A stretch of DNA of 41,812 nucleotides, from the NCBI GenBank assembly GCA_021818985.1, contig JAKASO010000012.1:1-41812 (forward strand). The letters are read 5' to 3'. Shown here in pieces: positions 8,635-18,231 of the stretch (its first letter is position 1; each line of letters opens with the position of its first letter). The notes under the pieces were generated by a model that was not told the origin of the DNA, did not search any database, and saw nothing but the letters and a program-made list of their open reading frames with translations. A program made the position numbers and the translations under genes. The DNA comes from a bacterium (lineage in GTDB: Bacteria > SZUA-79 > Acidulodesulfobacterales > Acidulodesulfobacteraceae).

Positions 8635-8810
8635 GACACCCTCCAGCCTTTTTAAGAATGCGTTTATTTTTCGTTAATATTCGGCAGCTTTTAATTATAT
8701 GGAAAAAATGTTATACTGGCTATACACTGCTTTTTAAAATAATTCTAATATTATTATATCGCGTAGTCAATAATTTATTATTATACTTTAAATTAATCAA
8801 TTTAACAATT
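8635..8810. promoter_or_regulatory. Divergent spacer between pseudo-receiver gene and lptF
   Basis: A 176-nt AT-rich gap that must hold the promoters of both operons. A TATACT (8712-8717, plus strand) is a plausible -10 for lptFG but its -35 is poor. The lptF reading frame is open back to 8658, but the extension is unlike LptF proteins and lacks a ribosome site, so I treat it as leader. Confidence 0.4.
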
Positions 8811-9899
8811 ATGTCTTTGATCAACAGATATATATTTAAACAGCTTATCATGCCTTTTATTTTCGGGCTTATCATCGTTACCTTCAGTTTGATGACAAAC
8901 CGCTTTTTAATGTTGACCGATATGGTATTAAATAAAGGCATAAGCATTATTTCCGTTATAAAATTGGCAAGCTTTACGATCCCTGATTTTATGGTCATAA
9001 CGCTGCCGGTCTCATTTTTACTTGCGGTTTTGATAACATTTGGAAAAATGACGCAGGATAATGAAATAATCGCGTTAAAGGCATCGGGGATAAAGGTGCT
9101 GACGCTAACAAAACCTGTTTTATTATTTTCCCTTATACCATTTTTTATATCCCTTTTTTTTTCCTTTTACATGGCGCCAAGATTTAACTACTTTTTCAAG
9201 ATATTAGCGGTAAAAGAGGTAAAAAAAGCGGCTCTTTCCGCTTTAAAAAAAAACACATTCTCTAACAATTTCGGCAACTTTAAAATATTCATCAGGGATA
9301 TAGATTTAAGGAAATCAACTATTAAAGGCATTTTCATACTAAATAAGTTTAAAAACAAACCGGAAGCATTGATCGCAAAGAGCGGTTCTATCGTATATAA
9401 TAAAAAACGCAATTTAATTTCTTTTTATTTAAAAGACGGGGAGATTCAAAATCGAAACTCTTCCGCAAAAAATTTCTGGCTTCTGCATTTTGACACATAT
9501 GGCATAAATATTAAATTGAACGGGTTTGCATTCCCGAATAAAGACAAATCTATTCATTTTATGACCATACATAGACTATTTGCCAAGTATACGTCCGCAA
9601 AAACAAGCGGCAAAAAAAATATCTACCTTATATATATTTTTAAAAAGATCGCGGTTCCGGCCGCTACCATCCTGTTCGTTTTTACCGGCATCCCGCTTGG
9701 AATGCTTTCGGAAAAACGAAGTCTTTTTCTTGCTATTTTTTATACTATTATTATCGTCATCATCTATTACATATTATTTACTTCAGGGCTGTATCTTTCT
9801 ATAAAGAGCGGTTTTAATCCCTTTTTGGGGGTATGGGGAGCTGATATATTCCTGCTTATAGCCGGTATTTTTCTTTATTCAAAAGTTTTTATAAAATGA
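8811..9899 (+). CDS. lptF: LPS export permease LptF
   Basis: Inner-membrane subunit of the LptB2FG transporter that extracts LPS from the inner membrane and passes it to LptC/LptA. I start it at the ATG at 8811 (MSLINRYIFKQL), which matches the conserved N-terminus; the frame is open back to 8658 but those 51 residues are not family-like. The resulting 362 residues show N-terminal membrane helices, a central periplasmic beta-rich domain (about 130-255) and C-terminal membrane helices, with the FTGIPLG loop typical of YjgP/YjgQ proteins. The stop overlaps the lptG start by 4 nt. The two paralogues are assigned as F then G by order. Confidence 0.9.
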   Translation: MSLINRYIFKQLIMPFIFGLIIVTFSLMTNRFLMLTDMVLNKGISIISVIKLASFTIPDFMVITLPVSFLLAVLITFGKMTQDNEIIALKASGIKVLTLTKPVLLFSLIPFFISLFFSFYMAPRFNYFFKILAVKEVKKAALSALKKNTFSNNFGNFKIFIRDIDLRKSTIKGIFILNKFKNKPEALIAKSGSIVYNKKRNLISFYLKDGEIQNRNSSAKNFWLLHFDTYGINIKLNGFAFPNKDKSIHFMTIHRLFAKYTSAKTSGKKNIYLIYIFKKIAVPAATILFVFTGIPLGMLSEKRSLFLAIFYTIIIVIIYYILFTSGLYLSIKSGFNPFLGVWGADIFLLIAGIFLYSKVFIK

Positions 9900-10993
9900 A
9901 AATACTTAGAAACTATCTTTTGGCCGAATTTTCAAAATTTCTCGCTATTTCTCTTGGCTCTTTCTCATTTTTTTACATTATAGTAGATTTCATTACAAAT
10001 ATAGGCGCATTTACAAAACATTCACCGCAGTTTTATTATATTCTTCTTTATTTTTTATTAAAATTACCGGAAATAGTTTACAGGGTTCTGCCTTTATCTG
10101 TCCTTTTATCTGCAATGCTCCTCATGATCTCATTTAACAAAAACAACGAGATAATGGCGATCAGGTCTTCAGGGCTAACCATGCTCAGGTTCACTTCTTC
10201 TCTTATTATAGTAGCAACAGGCATATCGGTTTTTGCCTTTATGCTCTCGAATTTCGTCACCGCAAAAACAAATATCGAAAGAAGGATTGTCATGCAAAAA
10301 TATATAAACAAAAAAAGAACATTTGACATCAATTCACTTTATAAATACAATACTAAAAACATTTCAATCCACTATCGGAATTTTATTATAATCGCTAAAA
10401 CAGTTAATCTGCATAGAAAACTTTTAAAAAATATAAATATCTACCAGTTTAACAATAAATTCAAATTAGTAAAAAGATATAATGCAAAAAGCGGATTGTT
10501 TTTAAAAAATGGATTGGAGCTCCAAAACGGTCTTATAATTTATTTTCATTTAAAGAATAATGCCGCTTTTTCTGAAAAAATTTTTAGAAAAAAGATGCTT
10601 CCAATTAAGCTAAACTTAAATTTTTTTAAATCTGGCATGCTAAGGCCAGAATTTTTATCTATATTTAACATTGGGAAAATGCTTAAAGTCGCAAAAAAAT
10701 CCGGATCAGATCTCGGTTTCCTAGAAACTTCATATTATTCAAAATTTGCATTCCCGGTAATTAATTTAATTCTAATAATAATTGGAATTTCTATCGGCCT
10801 GTCGGTAGGAAAAAAAAGCGGAGCATCTGCAGCAATAGGAATTAGTATTTTATTTGCCTTTGGCTACTGGATAATAAATTCGGTTGCAATATCATTAGGG
10901 ACTGCCTTACAGCTTAATCCGGTCTTAGCCGCATTTATGGCAGATATAACTTTTTCGCTTCTTGGAATATATCTTATTGCAGATATTGATTAA
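9896..10993 (+). CDS. lptG: LPS export permease LptG
   Basis: Second permease of the LptB2FG complex, 365 residues, YjgP/YjgQ family. The N-terminus MKILRNYLLAEFSKF is followed by helices and the NEIMAIRSSGLT segment (a conserved cytoplasmic coupling region; LptF has NEIIALKASGIK). A periplasmic domain spans about 125-265 and three helices close the protein. Its ATGA overlap with lptF implies coupled translation. It ends 7 nt from the convergent ahcY gene. LptB, LptC and LptA are encoded 7 kb away on the other strand. Confidence 0.9.
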   Translation: MKILRNYLLAEFSKFLAISLGSFSFFYIIVDFITNIGAFTKHSPQFYYILLYFLLKLPEIVYRVLPLSVLLSAMLLMISFNKNNEIMAIRSSGLTMLRFTSSLIIVATGISVFAFMLSNFVTAKTNIERRIVMQKYINKKRTFDINSLYKYNTKNISIHYRNFIIIAKTVNLHRKLLKNINIYQFNNKFKLVKRYNAKSGLFLKNGLELQNGLIIYFHLKNNAAFSEKIFRKKMLPIKLNLNFFKSGMLRPEFLSIFNIGKMLKVAKKSGSDLGFLETSYYSKFAFPVINLILIIIGISIGLSVGKKSGASAAIGISILFAFGYWIINSVAISLGTALQLNPVLAAFMADITFSLLGIYLIADID

Positions 10994-11007
10994 GTGTTGA
11001 TTAAGTG
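10986..11007. repeat. 11-bp tandem duplication carrying both convergent stop codons
   Basis: TTGATTAAGTG occurs twice (10986-10996, 10997-11007). The first copy holds the lptG stop (10991-10993) and the second, read on the minus strand, the ahcY stop (11001-11003). No transcription terminator is visible in the 7-nt gap. Confidence 0.75.
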
Positions 11008-12254
11008 CCTTCCTGCCATGACTTAAGGTATTTTACCTGTTCTTCCGTAAGGGTATCTATCTCCGCCCCCATTGATTTAAGTTTTAAGGACGCAATTTTT
11101 TCGTCAATCTCTTTGGGAACATTATATACTTTTGGCGGCATATTATTACTGAGAATAGCAAATTCGGCAGAAAGGGCCTGCACGGAAAAACTCATATCCA
11201 TGACGCTTGCCGGATGACCGTGAGCGCTGGCAAGATTAACAAGCCTGCCTTCCGCAAGAAGATAAATTCTTCTTCCATCTTTCATAACAAATTCTTCGAC
11301 AAAATCCTTTGCCGCCTTGACGGATTTTGCCATTTTTCTTAATTGCTTTATGTTAATCTCAACGTCGAAATGACCGGAATTGGAAACAACGGCGCCGTCT
11401 TTCATTGCTTCAAAATGCTCTTTGTCTATGACGTTTATATTGCCTGTTACCGTGCAAAAGAAATCCCCTATTTTAGCGGCTTCAATCCCTTTCATAACCC
11501 TAAAACCTTCCATTACGGCTTCTAAAGCTTTAATATGGTTAATTTCAGTAACAATGACATTTGCCCCCATGCCCCTTGCGCGCATTGCAAGACCTTTTCC
11601 GCACCATCCATATCCAAAAACAACGAAATTTTTTCCCGCAATAAGCATATCGGTCGCTCTAATTATCCCGTCCAAAGTGGATTGTCCTGTTCCGTACCTG
11701 TTATCGAACAGATGTTTGGTATCAGCGTCATTAACGGCAATAATAGGCAATTTAAGTTCTCCGGAAGCTTCCATTGAACGAAGCCTAATAACTCCAGTGG
11801 TGGTTTCTTCCATAGACGCTTTAATATTTTTGATCAAATTTTTATATTTTTTGTGGATAACGGAAATCAGATCGGCTCCATCGTCAAGTGTAATATTGGG
11901 TTTATATTTTAAGACGCTTTCAATATGTTTATAATATGTATCGTTATTTTCTCCTTTTATCGCATAAACGTTTATTCCAAAATCCTTAACAAGCGAAGCT
12001 GCAACATCGTCCTGAGTCGAAAGGGGGTTAGATGCGCACAAGGCAACCTCGGCGCCGCCATCTTTAAGCGTCCTTGCAAGATTAGCAGTTTCAGCCGTAA
12101 CATGAAGACATAACCCAATCTTTTTGCCTTTAAACGGTTTAGTGTCCGCAAACTGTTCCCTGATTAAAGATAATACCGGCATATCGTGTTCCGCCCAGAC
12201 GATCCTTTCCTTACCTTTTTTTGCAAGACTGATATCTTTTATGTCATAAGACAT
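11001..12254 (-). CDS. ahcY: Adenosylhomocysteinase (SAH hydrolase), short type
   Basis: Splits S-adenosylhomocysteine into homocysteine and adenosine, clearing the product of methylation. The NAD-binding Rossmann motif is GYGWCGKG (214-221); ETTTGV (150-155), [18 protein letters not shown] (175-192) and the SGHFDVEI segment line the active site. At 417 residues it lacks the roughly 40-residue insertion of the eukaryotic and many bacterial enzymes, so it is the short form also found in archaea and Thermotoga. Some short-form archaeal enzymes prefer S-inosylhomocysteine; that cannot be decided here. It follows metK by 45 nt, making a two-gene SAM-cycle operon. Ribosome site weak. Confidence 0.93.
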   Translation of the reverse strand: MSYDIKDISLAKKGKERIVWAEHDMPVLSLIREQFADTKPFKGKKIGLCLHVTAETANLARTLKDGGAEVALCASNPLSTQDDVAASLVKDFGINVYAIKGENNDTYYKHIESVLKYKPNITLDDGADLISVIHKKYKNLIKNIKASMEETTTGVIRLRSMEASGELKLPIIAVNDADTKHLFDNRYGTGQSTLDGIIRATDMLIAGKNFVVFGYGWCGKGLAMRARGMGANVIVTEINHIKALEAVMEGFRVMKGIEAAKIGDFFCTVTGNINVIDKEHFEAMKDGAVVSNSGHFDVEINIKQLRKMAKSVKAAKDFVEEFVMKDGRRIYLLAEGRLVNLASAHGHPASVMDMSFSVQALSAEFAILSNNMPPKVYNVPKEIDEKIASLKLKSMGAEIDTLTEEQVKYLKSWQEGT

Positions 12255-12275
12255 ATATAAAAATCCCTATATTTT

Positions 12276-12295
12276 TCAATATTAATCAATATTAA
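12276..12295. repeat. 10-bp tandem duplication between metK and ahcY
   Basis: TCAATATTAA occurs twice without spacing (12276-12285, 12286-12295) in the 45-nt gap between the two genes. Confidence 0.65.
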
Positions 12296-12299
12296 TTAT

Positions 12300-13493
12300 T
12301 TAAACGGCAACCAAAGTCTTATTTATCTGCGCCGCTTCCCGTTTTAACTCTTCTATTTTAACTGTTTTTTCCCATAAAAAATCATCGTCGGTTCTACCAA
12401 AATGCCCGTAATTAGATGTCTTTGCAAATATTGGCCTTAATAGGTCCAATGTTTTGACGATTGAATACGGCTTAAGATTAAAAATATTTAATATTGCTTC
12501 GGATATTACCTCGTCATCGTAAATGCCAGTACCAAAAGTATTCACCATAACGGAAACGGGATCGGAAACGCCTATCGCATAAGCGATCTGAACTTCGCAT
12601 TTTTTAGCAAGGCCGGCGGCAACGGTATTCTTTGCAATAAATCTTGCCATATAAGCACCGCTTCTGTCCACTTTAGAAGGATCTTTACCAGAAAACGCCC
12701 CGCCGCCGTGACGCCCCATTCCTCCATAAGTGTCAGCGATGATCTTTCTGCCAGTAAGGCCGGTATCGCCGTTAGGACCTCCTATAACAAATCTTCCGGT
12801 GGGGTTTATAAAAAATTTAGTGTTTTTATCGAGAAGATCGGATGGGATAACTTTTTTAATTACTTCCTCGATCACGGCTTCTTTAAGGTCTTTTTGGGAA
12901 ACGGAATTAGCATGTTGAGTAGATAGAACAATCGAGGTTATAACGACCGGAAAACCGTTTTCATACCGGACCGAAACTTGAGATTTGCCATCCGGTCTTA
13001 TAAAACCTAAAATCTTTTTTTTTCTGACCTCTGCAAGTCTTTTTGTGAGTTTATGCGCATAATATATCGGCATAGGCATAAATTCATTAGTTTCGGATGC
13101 GGCAAAACCGAACATCAAACCCTGATCGCCGGCCCCCTGCTCTTCTTTGGCGTCCTTTTCAACGCCAATGCGTATATCAGGGGATTGCGACCCCACCGAA
13201 ACTATTATCCCGCAACTCTTATAATCAAACCCGGTTTCCGAATCGTCATATCCTATATCTTTAATAGTTCCCCTGATTATATCCTGATAATTTATCACTC
13301 CTTTGGAAGTTACTTCGCCGGCTACAGCCACTAATCCCGTGGTTACCATTGTTTCCATCGCAACTTTTGAATTTTTATCTTGTTTTATAAGACAATCAAG
13401 TATGGTGTCCGATATTTTATCGCAAATTTTGTCCGGATGACCCTCCGTAACGGATTCGGAAGTAAAAATAAAATTTCCGCTTTTATGATCCAT
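12300..13493 (-). CDS. metK: S-adenosylmethionine synthetase
   Basis: Makes S-adenosylmethionine from methionine and ATP. Its 397 residues have standard family length. Conserved features are [12 protein letters not shown] (18-29), the [12 protein letters not shown] hexapeptide region and the glycine-rich phosphate loop [19 protein letters not shown]. The ATG has a strong ribosome site, GGGAGG, 7 nt upstream (plus strand 13501-13506). A 257-nt leader region separates it from rapZ. ahcY follows, so production and recycling genes are transcribed together. Confidence 0.97.
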   Translation of the reverse strand: MDHKSGNFIFTSESVTEGHPDKICDKISDTILDCLIKQDKNSKVAMETMVTTGLVAVAGEVTSKGVINYQDIIRGTIKDIGYDDSETGFDYKSCGIIVSVGSQSPDIRIGVEKDAKEEQGAGDQGLMFGFAASETNEFMPMPIYYAHKLTKRLAEVRKKKILGFIRPDGKSQVSVRYENGFPVVITSIVLSTQHANSVSQKDLKEAVIEEVIKKVIPSDLLDKNTKFFINPTGRFVIGGPNGDTGLTGRKIIADTYGGMGRHGGGAFSGKDPSKVDRSGAYMARFIAKNTVAAGLAKKCEVQIAYAIGVSDPVSVMVNTFGTGIYDDEVISEAILNIFNLKPYSIVKTLDLLRPIFAKTSNYGHFGRTDDDFLWEKTVKIEELKREAAQINKTLVAV

Positions 13494-13750
13494 TTGTTTT
13501 CCTCCCTTAATAAATATAATTACCTTAAATCACCGTTAGAAATTTCTTTTTCTGAGTTATCGCTCTCTCCCTAGCTTTTAAGCATAGCGAAGCCATTAAG
13601 GGCTTTTTTCGCTCACTCGAAGAATGACTTTAAGGAATTATAATAATTAATAACAATTAATAACATAGATAAGCCGCAAACATCCGCCAGCAATCAATTC
13701 ATCATAAATTATTTTTATCCTAAAATCAATCAAAAACATACATAAAGAAG
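13494..13750 (-). promoter_or_regulatory. metK leader region with stem-loop and possible -10 box
   Basis: On the minus strand a TATAAT (13637-13642) could be the -10 of metK; its -35 is poor. The leader of about 130 nt would contain a stem-loop at 13586-13613 (outer arms AGCGAA/TTCGCT, inner GCC/GGC, with a four-base bulge). A 10-bp tandem repeat AATTAATAAC lies at 13645-13664. The core sequences of SAM-I riboswitches are absent, so a known SAM-responsive RNA is not supported. Confidence 0.35.
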
Positions 13751-14638
13751 TTATTTTTTATCTTTATCCCTGTGAAAATACGATATCTGATACATCCTAT
13801 TTTCTTGAACAAGCAATTTTTTTAGTTCGTTTACTATTACGACAGACCTGTGAACTCCGCCGGTGCATCCTATCGCAATAGTAAAATATGATTTATTTTC
13901 TTTTTTGTACAAAGGCAGGCTGAATTTTAAAAAGTCGCATATAACCTCAAGAAAACGGTCTGTTTCTTTAAACGATAGAATATATTTACCAACGGCTTCG
14001 TCCGTACCGGAAAAGTCTTTTAAAGCGGGTACAAAAAAAGGGTTAGGTAAAAATCTAACATCAAATACGGTGTCTGCTTCAAGCGGTATGCCGAATTTAA
14101 ATCCGAAAGACATAATCCTTACGCTTAAATCATTCCCTAAAGACACGGATTCAACATACGGCAAAACGACGGAGCTTAGATCGTGTATGGATATTTCGGA
14201 AGTATCTATTACCACATCGGCAAATTTTTTAATATCCTGCAAAAGAAGCCTTTCTTTTTCTATTGCGGATTTAATGCTTTTTTCTTCCGATAACGGGTGC
14301 TTTCTTCTCGTTTCCGAATAACGTTTAATAACGGTATCATCCCTTGCATCAAAAAAAATAAATCTAAAAAATGACGACCGGCTTTTCAAAAAATCAATAT
14401 ATTCTTCAAACGTGTCAAGAAAGCCTTGTTCCCTTATATCAACAACAAACAAAACATTTTTTAACCTTGCCTCTAAAGCTACTTCGAAAAACTTGGGAAG
14501 CAGCAGGATCGGCATATTATCCACACAAAAAAAACCCCTGTCCTCTAATATTTTTAAAGCCGACGACTTGCCCGAACCGGAGATGCCGCTTATTAATACT
14601 ATATTTAACGGAGTTTTAACCGCTTCCATAAAGTTCAT
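13751..14638 (-). CDS. rapZ: RapZ/YvcJ-family P-loop nucleotide-binding protein
   Basis: In E. coli RapZ guides RNase E to the sRNA GlmZ and controls glucosamine-6-phosphate synthesis for the envelope; elsewhere the family has nucleotide- or RNA-linked roles. The 295 residues include Walker A GISGSGKS (18-25), VDNMP, the IMSFGFKFGIP segment, VRFLPNPFF and the C-terminal GCTGGVHRSV motif. It ends the kdsD...rpoN-hpf-rapZ run, as in Proteobacteria generally, but ptsN, which often lies between hpf and rapZ, is missing. The start is ATG; a second ATG is three codons in. Whether it controls GlmS here is unknown. Confidence 0.9.
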   Translation of the reverse strand: MNFMEAVKTPLNIVLISGISGSGKSSALKILEDRGFFCVDNMPILLLPKFFEVALEARLKNVLFVVDIREQGFLDTFEEYIDFLKSRSSFFRFIFFDARDDTVIKRYSETRRKHPLSEEKSIKSAIEKERLLLQDIKKFADVVIDTSEISIHDLSSVVLPYVESVSLGNDLSVRIMSFGFKFGIPLEADTVFDVRFLPNPFFVPALKDFSGTDEAVGKYILSFKETDRFLEVICDFLKFSLPLYKKENKSYFTIAIGCTGGVHRSVVIVNELKKLLVQENRMYQISYFHRDKDKK

Positions 14639-14673
14639 CGCATATCATTCCATATTTCTATGTGAATTTCTAT

Positions 14674-15210
14674 CTATGTTTTTATATTGGGTTCTATTAA
14701 GGCATAATTGCCGTCGTCCTTTTTAAAAAGGATCGCTACCCTCGACGAGACCGTATTTTTGAAAACAATGAAATTTTTTTTCTTTTTATTGAGCTTGATT
14801 ATTGCCTCTTCGACTTTTAATGGTTTTTTTTCATAATCATCAACAATATCAACATTTAAATCTGAAAACCTCCCATTTTCTTCCAGTAATTCATAATTTT
14901 TGTTTTCATAATTTTTTCTTCTGAGCTTATCTTTATGCTTCTTGATCTGTGATTCGACCTTTGCCGTAAGAAGATCTATAGCGCTATATATGTCGGATGA
15001 TTCTTCCTGCGCATTAATGGTAAGGTTTTTAGCAACTAATTTAACGGAAGCTGTACCGGATTCCTTATGCTGAACCCTTTTCATGCTCAAAATAACATGG
15101 ACCTCGATAATATTATTAAGATATTTTTCTAATTTTGAAACTTTTGACTCAGCATACCACTTAATCGCATCCGTAGGTTCAAGATGTTTAAAGGTAACTA
15201 TAATGTTCAT
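14674..15210 (-). CDS. hpf: Ribosome hibernation promoting factor, long form
   Basis: Binds the 30S subunit in resting cells and promotes inactive ribosome dimers. Residues 1-100 form the conserved HPF/RaiA domain (MNIIVTFKHLEPTDAIK start; later EESSDIYSAIDLL with basic helix after it). A charged linker (100-120) leads to a C-terminal domain (about 122-178) with SRVAILFKKDDGNYALIEPN, the dimerisation module of long-form HPF. At 178 residues it is therefore long-type, unlike the short E. coli protein in the same gene position. It follows rpoN by 98 nt and precedes rapZ by 35 nt. Confidence 0.92.
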   Translation of the reverse strand: MNIIVTFKHLEPTDAIKWYAESKVSKLEKYLNNIIEVHVILSMKRVQHKESGTASVKLVAKNLTINAQEESSDIYSAIDLLTAKVESQIKKHKDKLRRKNYENKNYELLEENGRFSDLNVDIVDDYEKKPLKVEEAIIKLNKKKKNFIVFKNTVSSRVAILFKKDDGNYALIEPNIKT

Positions 15211-15308
15211 GTGGGTCGTCTCCGTAAATTTTTTTTATTTTAATAGATTTTCTTAATGCTTTTCCTTTTATTTAACAATCTGCAAGAGTTTGTCTCTTAA
15301 GTGAATTT

Positions 15309-16709
15309 TTATTTTCTTCTGTTAGATGGGGGGATATCCATAATATCACGGTATTTGGCTATTGTTCTTCTAGCGATATTAATGCCGGCTTTTTTCAATA
15401 TTACCATTATATCGCTATCGCTATATATTTTACCAGTTACCTTCTCGGTTTCCACTATCTCCTTTATTCTTAACATAATATAATCGGATGAAACATCGCC
15501 GTAGGCAGAACCAGAAAAAAAATCTTTAAGCTCAAAAACCCCAAGATGCGTGCTTAAATATTTATTGGATGTGGCTCTAGACACCGTAGATTCGTGTAGT
15601 CCCAGCTCCGAAGCTATCGTCTTTAAAATCAACGGCTTTAAATTACCCCTGCCTTTATCAAAAAAATCAGTTTGCCTTTCAACGATAGAATTAGCTATCT
15701 TCAATATAGTCTCTTTTCTTGTCTTAATACTCTTAATGAGCCACATAACGGATTTCAGCTTTTCTTCAATATAATCCTTAGTGATCGCACTTGATTCGAT
15801 CTCTCCATTAAGTATTTTTTTATAATAAGAACTAATCTTAATCGGCGGTAAAGAATCGTCCTCCATAAAAACGGCATATTTTCCGTTAATCTTTCTCAGA
15901 TACAGATCGGGAACAATATATCTGCTTTCCGCCTGTCCAAAATTAACTGCCGGTCTCGGATTTAAGGTCTTCAACCTGCTTATGCTTTCCTCCACCTGTG
16001 AGACCGGTGCGCCGGTTTCTTTCAATATTTTATAATTATTGCCGTTTGCAACGTCTTTTAAATAATCTTTTATTATTTCTTTCAGCAGCCGGTCATCCGG
16101 AAAGAAATAATCAGCCTGTACTAAAAGACTCGACACGGCATCGCAAACGGCTATCCCAACAGGTTCAAGCCTGCTCATTTTATAAAGCAGGGGCTCAAGA
16201 AGCAACTTCCGGTCACCGGCATAATTTTCCAGTTCCTGTTTCGATACAGTTAAAAAACCATCAGAATCAAGATTTCCTGCAATATACTCGCATAACCTTA
16301 TTTCATCTTCCGTAAAATCGCCCGTTCTAACCTGATCCATTATAAATTCGTAGAGGGTATCGGTTTCGATAAGGCTATTTTCCAAAATATAGTTCTTATC
16401 CTGCTTGCCGTCTAAATTTATAGGTTTGGACAGGTCGCGGAGCTGTTCGTCGTAATTGATGACATAGTCTTTTATTTCCTTAAAATAAGAGGCGTCATCG
16501 AAACTTTCATCAGCTTTAGTATTTTCCGATTTTTCTCCAATAATTGGGGGTTCATCATCAATAATGGGATTTTCAGTAATCTCCTGCCTTATTACTTCTG
16601 CTAACTCAAGGTTATTCATAGTAAGCATCTTTATGGCAAGCTGCAGCTTCGGCGTCATAACAAGCTGCTGTGTTAGTTTTAAATTTTGTTTTAATTCTAT
16701 CCGGTTCAT
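15309..16709 (-). CDS. rpoN: RNA polymerase sigma-54 factor
   Basis: Directs RNA polymerase to -24/-12 promoters that need an AAA+ activator, such as the NtrX-type protein in this window. I place the start at the ATG at 16709, giving MNRIELKQNLKLTQQL, the conserved Gln/Leu-rich region I; the frame opens 14 codons earlier at a GTG that is not family-like. The length is 466 residues. An acidic region II follows (about 50-80), then the core-binding domain, and a DNA-binding helix-turn-helix before the RpoN box ARRTIAKYR (446-454). It lies directly after lptB as in many Proteobacteria. Confidence 0.95.
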   Translation of the reverse strand: MNRIELKQNLKLTQQLVMTPKLQLAIKMLTMNNLELAEVIRQEITENPIIDDEPPIIGEKSENTKADESFDDASYFKEIKDYVINYDEQLRDLSKPINLDGKQDKNYILENSLIETDTLYEFIMDQVRTGDFTEDEIRLCEYIAGNLDSDGFLTVSKQELENYAGDRKLLLEPLLYKMSRLEPVGIAVCDAVSSLLVQADYFFPDDRLLKEIIKDYLKDVANGNNYKILKETGAPVSQVEESISRLKTLNPRPAVNFGQAESRYIVPDLYLRKINGKYAVFMEDDSLPPIKISSYYKKILNGEIESSAITKDYIEEKLKSVMWLIKSIKTRKETILKIANSIVERQTDFFDKGRGNLKPLILKTIASELGLHESTVSRATSNKYLSTHLGVFELKDFFSGSAYGDVSSDYIMLRIKEIVETEKVTGKIYSDSDIMVILKKAGINIARRTIAKYRDIMDIPPSNRRK

Positions 16710-16765
16710 TTTAAAAACCCAATTTTCAAAAACCCTGACGTGAACTACCACTTTATCGCCTAAAT

Positions 16766-17488
16766 CTAAATACCTATATTAAACTTTTCTCCAAGAAATA
16801 ATCTTTTTACAATACTGCTTGAAATTATGTGCGACGGCTCTCCTTTTTCTATCACCTTGCCGTCGTTAAGAATATAAGCACTGTCGCATATCCTTAAAGC
16901 TTCCCTTACATTATGATCGGTTATCAGTATGCCTATTGACTCCTGTTTTAATTTAATTAAAATATCCTGCATATCTTCAACAGCGACCGGGTCTATCCCC
17001 GAAAACGGCTCATCTAAAAGAATTAATTTCGGGGAAAGGATAAAAGAACGGGCAACCTCAATCCTTCTCCTTTCCCCACCCGAAAGGCTCATAACAGGTA
17101 ATTTTCTAACATTTTCCAAACCAAATCTTCCTATCAATTCATCTAATTTTTTATATCTTTCATTATGCGATATTTTTAACAGTTCAAAAATCGCAAGCAG
17201 GTTTTCTTCAGCCGTAAGTTTTCTGAATACCGACGGTTCTTGCAGGAGATAGCCCATCCCTGCCCTTACTCTTTTATGCATGGGTTCTTTGGTAATATCC
17301 CGGTCGTCTAAAAATATAGACCCGCCGTCAGGCTTGATCATTCCGACTATCATATTGAAAGTCGTGGTTTTGCCGGCTCCGTTAGGACCTAAAAGTCCCG
17401 TTATCTCGCCTGCCTTAACCTCCAAGCTAACATCATTAACTACGGCCCTTTTTCTAAATCTTTTTGTTAAATGAACGGCTTTAAGCAA
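16766..17488 (-). CDS. lptB: LPS export ABC transporter ATPase LptB
   Basis: Cytoplasmic ATPase of LptB2FG, powering LPS extraction. It has 240 residues with Walker A GPNGAGKT (34-41), signature LSGGE (135-139), Walker B LILLDEP (155-161) and switch histidine near 192; the TGLLGPNGAGKTTTF and GYLLQEPSVFRKL stretches are typical of LptB. The start appears to be TTG at 17486-17488, since no in-frame ATG or GTG lies between it and an upstream stop and the next residues (LKAVHLTKRF) fit the family. The ribosome site is unclear. lptA lies upstream and rpoN downstream. Confidence 0.94.
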   Translation of the reverse strand: MLKAVHLTKRFRKRAVVNDVSLEVKAGEITGLLGPNGAGKTTTFNMIVGMIKPDGGSIFLDDRDITKEPMHKRVRAGMGYLLQEPSVFRKLTAEENLLAIFELLKISHNERYKKLDELIGRFGLENVRKLPVMSLSGGERRRIEVARSFILSPKLILLDEPFSGIDPVAVEDMQDILIKLKQESIGILITDHNVREALRICDSAYILNDGKVIEKGEPSHIISSSIVKRLFLGEKFNIGI

Positions 17489-17580
17489 TTTATAATTGTT
17501 AATCCCTTTTTAAAGTTATATTAAAATTACCCGATTGGGCTTGCGCTTACCGCCTTAGCTAACATATATTTTTATTTTCA

Positions 17581-18219
17581 CTATTTCTTTTTTATTTTTT
17601 TTATTTTTATATGATTTTTAGGCGTTTTCTTTTTGCCATTTTTTGACAAAGTAAGGCTTTTACTTGAATAAATAACGGCGCTCACTCTTCGTTTATGTCC
17701 AGATAGCACTGTTGAAACGCCGGTTTTTAAATTCATCTCGATCTTATCGCCTGTTATCCTGTTTTTTCCAGCCCATGCGACAGGCTCTCCCGTAACTATA
17801 ACTATCCTTTTAAGATTGTAAAAAACAGCCTTACCCCCTGTAATATTGTTTTTTCCCTTGATTATGTGAACATGCCCCGTTGCTATCAAATTTTTTATCT
17901 TACTTTTTTTTGTATAAATAACCTCCAAATTATCCGAAAACACCTTAAGTCCTTTTTTTACAGCAATGACTTTGCCTGAAAAAACGGCTGTCTTTTTTTT
18001 ATTGTTAACAATCAGCGAATTTGATGTTATATGTATCTTAGATGATTTAGGTTTAGACTTAGGCTTGCCGGACGGCTTGGCTGCAGCTTTAGAAACAACT
18101 TTGGCAATAGCCTTTGCGTTTGCATATTTGCCGGAAAAACCGCCCGAAAAAAATGTAAATAAAGTCAATAAAAAAACAATAAAAAACATTTTTATATTCA
18201 TATCTATTTTTATATCCAC
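17581..18219 (-). CDS. lptA: LptA/OstA-like periplasmic LPS-binding protein
   Basis: Periplasmic bridge protein carrying LPS from LptC to LptD. The 212 residues begin with a signal peptide (about 7-35), then an Ala/Lys/Pro-rich segment (36-60) that is longer than usual, then the OstA beta-jellyroll (about 62-175) with repeated strands such as AVFSGKVIAVKK and ATGHVHIIKGKNNITG. The tail (about 190-212) is very rich in Lys. The called start is GTG; an ATG six codons in (18201) gives an equally good signal peptide. It is 12 nt after lptC. The identification rests on fold pattern and gene order. Confidence 0.85.
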   Translation of the reverse strand: MDIKIDMNIKMFFIVFLLTLFTFFSGGFSGKYANAKAIAKVVSKAAAKPSGKPKSKPKSSKIHITSNSLIVNNKKKTAVFSGKVIAVKKGLKVFSDNLEVIYTKKSKIKNLIATGHVHIIKGKNNITGGKAVFYNLKRIVIVTGEPVAWAGKNRITGDKIEMNLKTGVSTVLSGHKRRVSAVIYSSKSLTLSKNGKKKTPKNHIKIKKIKKK

Positions 18220-18231
18220 CTTCGTTTTCCC

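Noticed and set aside
8658-8810. Longer LptF start at 8658
   Set aside because: The extra 51 residues do not resemble LptF N-termini and would remove the promoter space between two divergent operons; the internal ATG at 8811 matches the family start.
11380-11934. Long plus-strand open frame opposite ahcY (184 codons), and similar frames opposite other genes
   Set aside because: They lie fully antisense to strongly conserved genes, show no family motifs and have no ribosome sites; they are shadow frames.
13494-13640. SAM-II-like similarity (UGAUUUAA and AAGGG) in the metK leader
   Set aside because: Only two short words match. The stem that encloses the first word in SAM-II, and the pairing partners of the pseudoknot, are missing, so it is not called a riboswitch.
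16710-16751. GTG start of rpoN 14 codons upstream
   Set aside because: Sigma-54 proteins begin close to the IELKQNLKLTQQL region, which is reached directly from the ATG at 16709.
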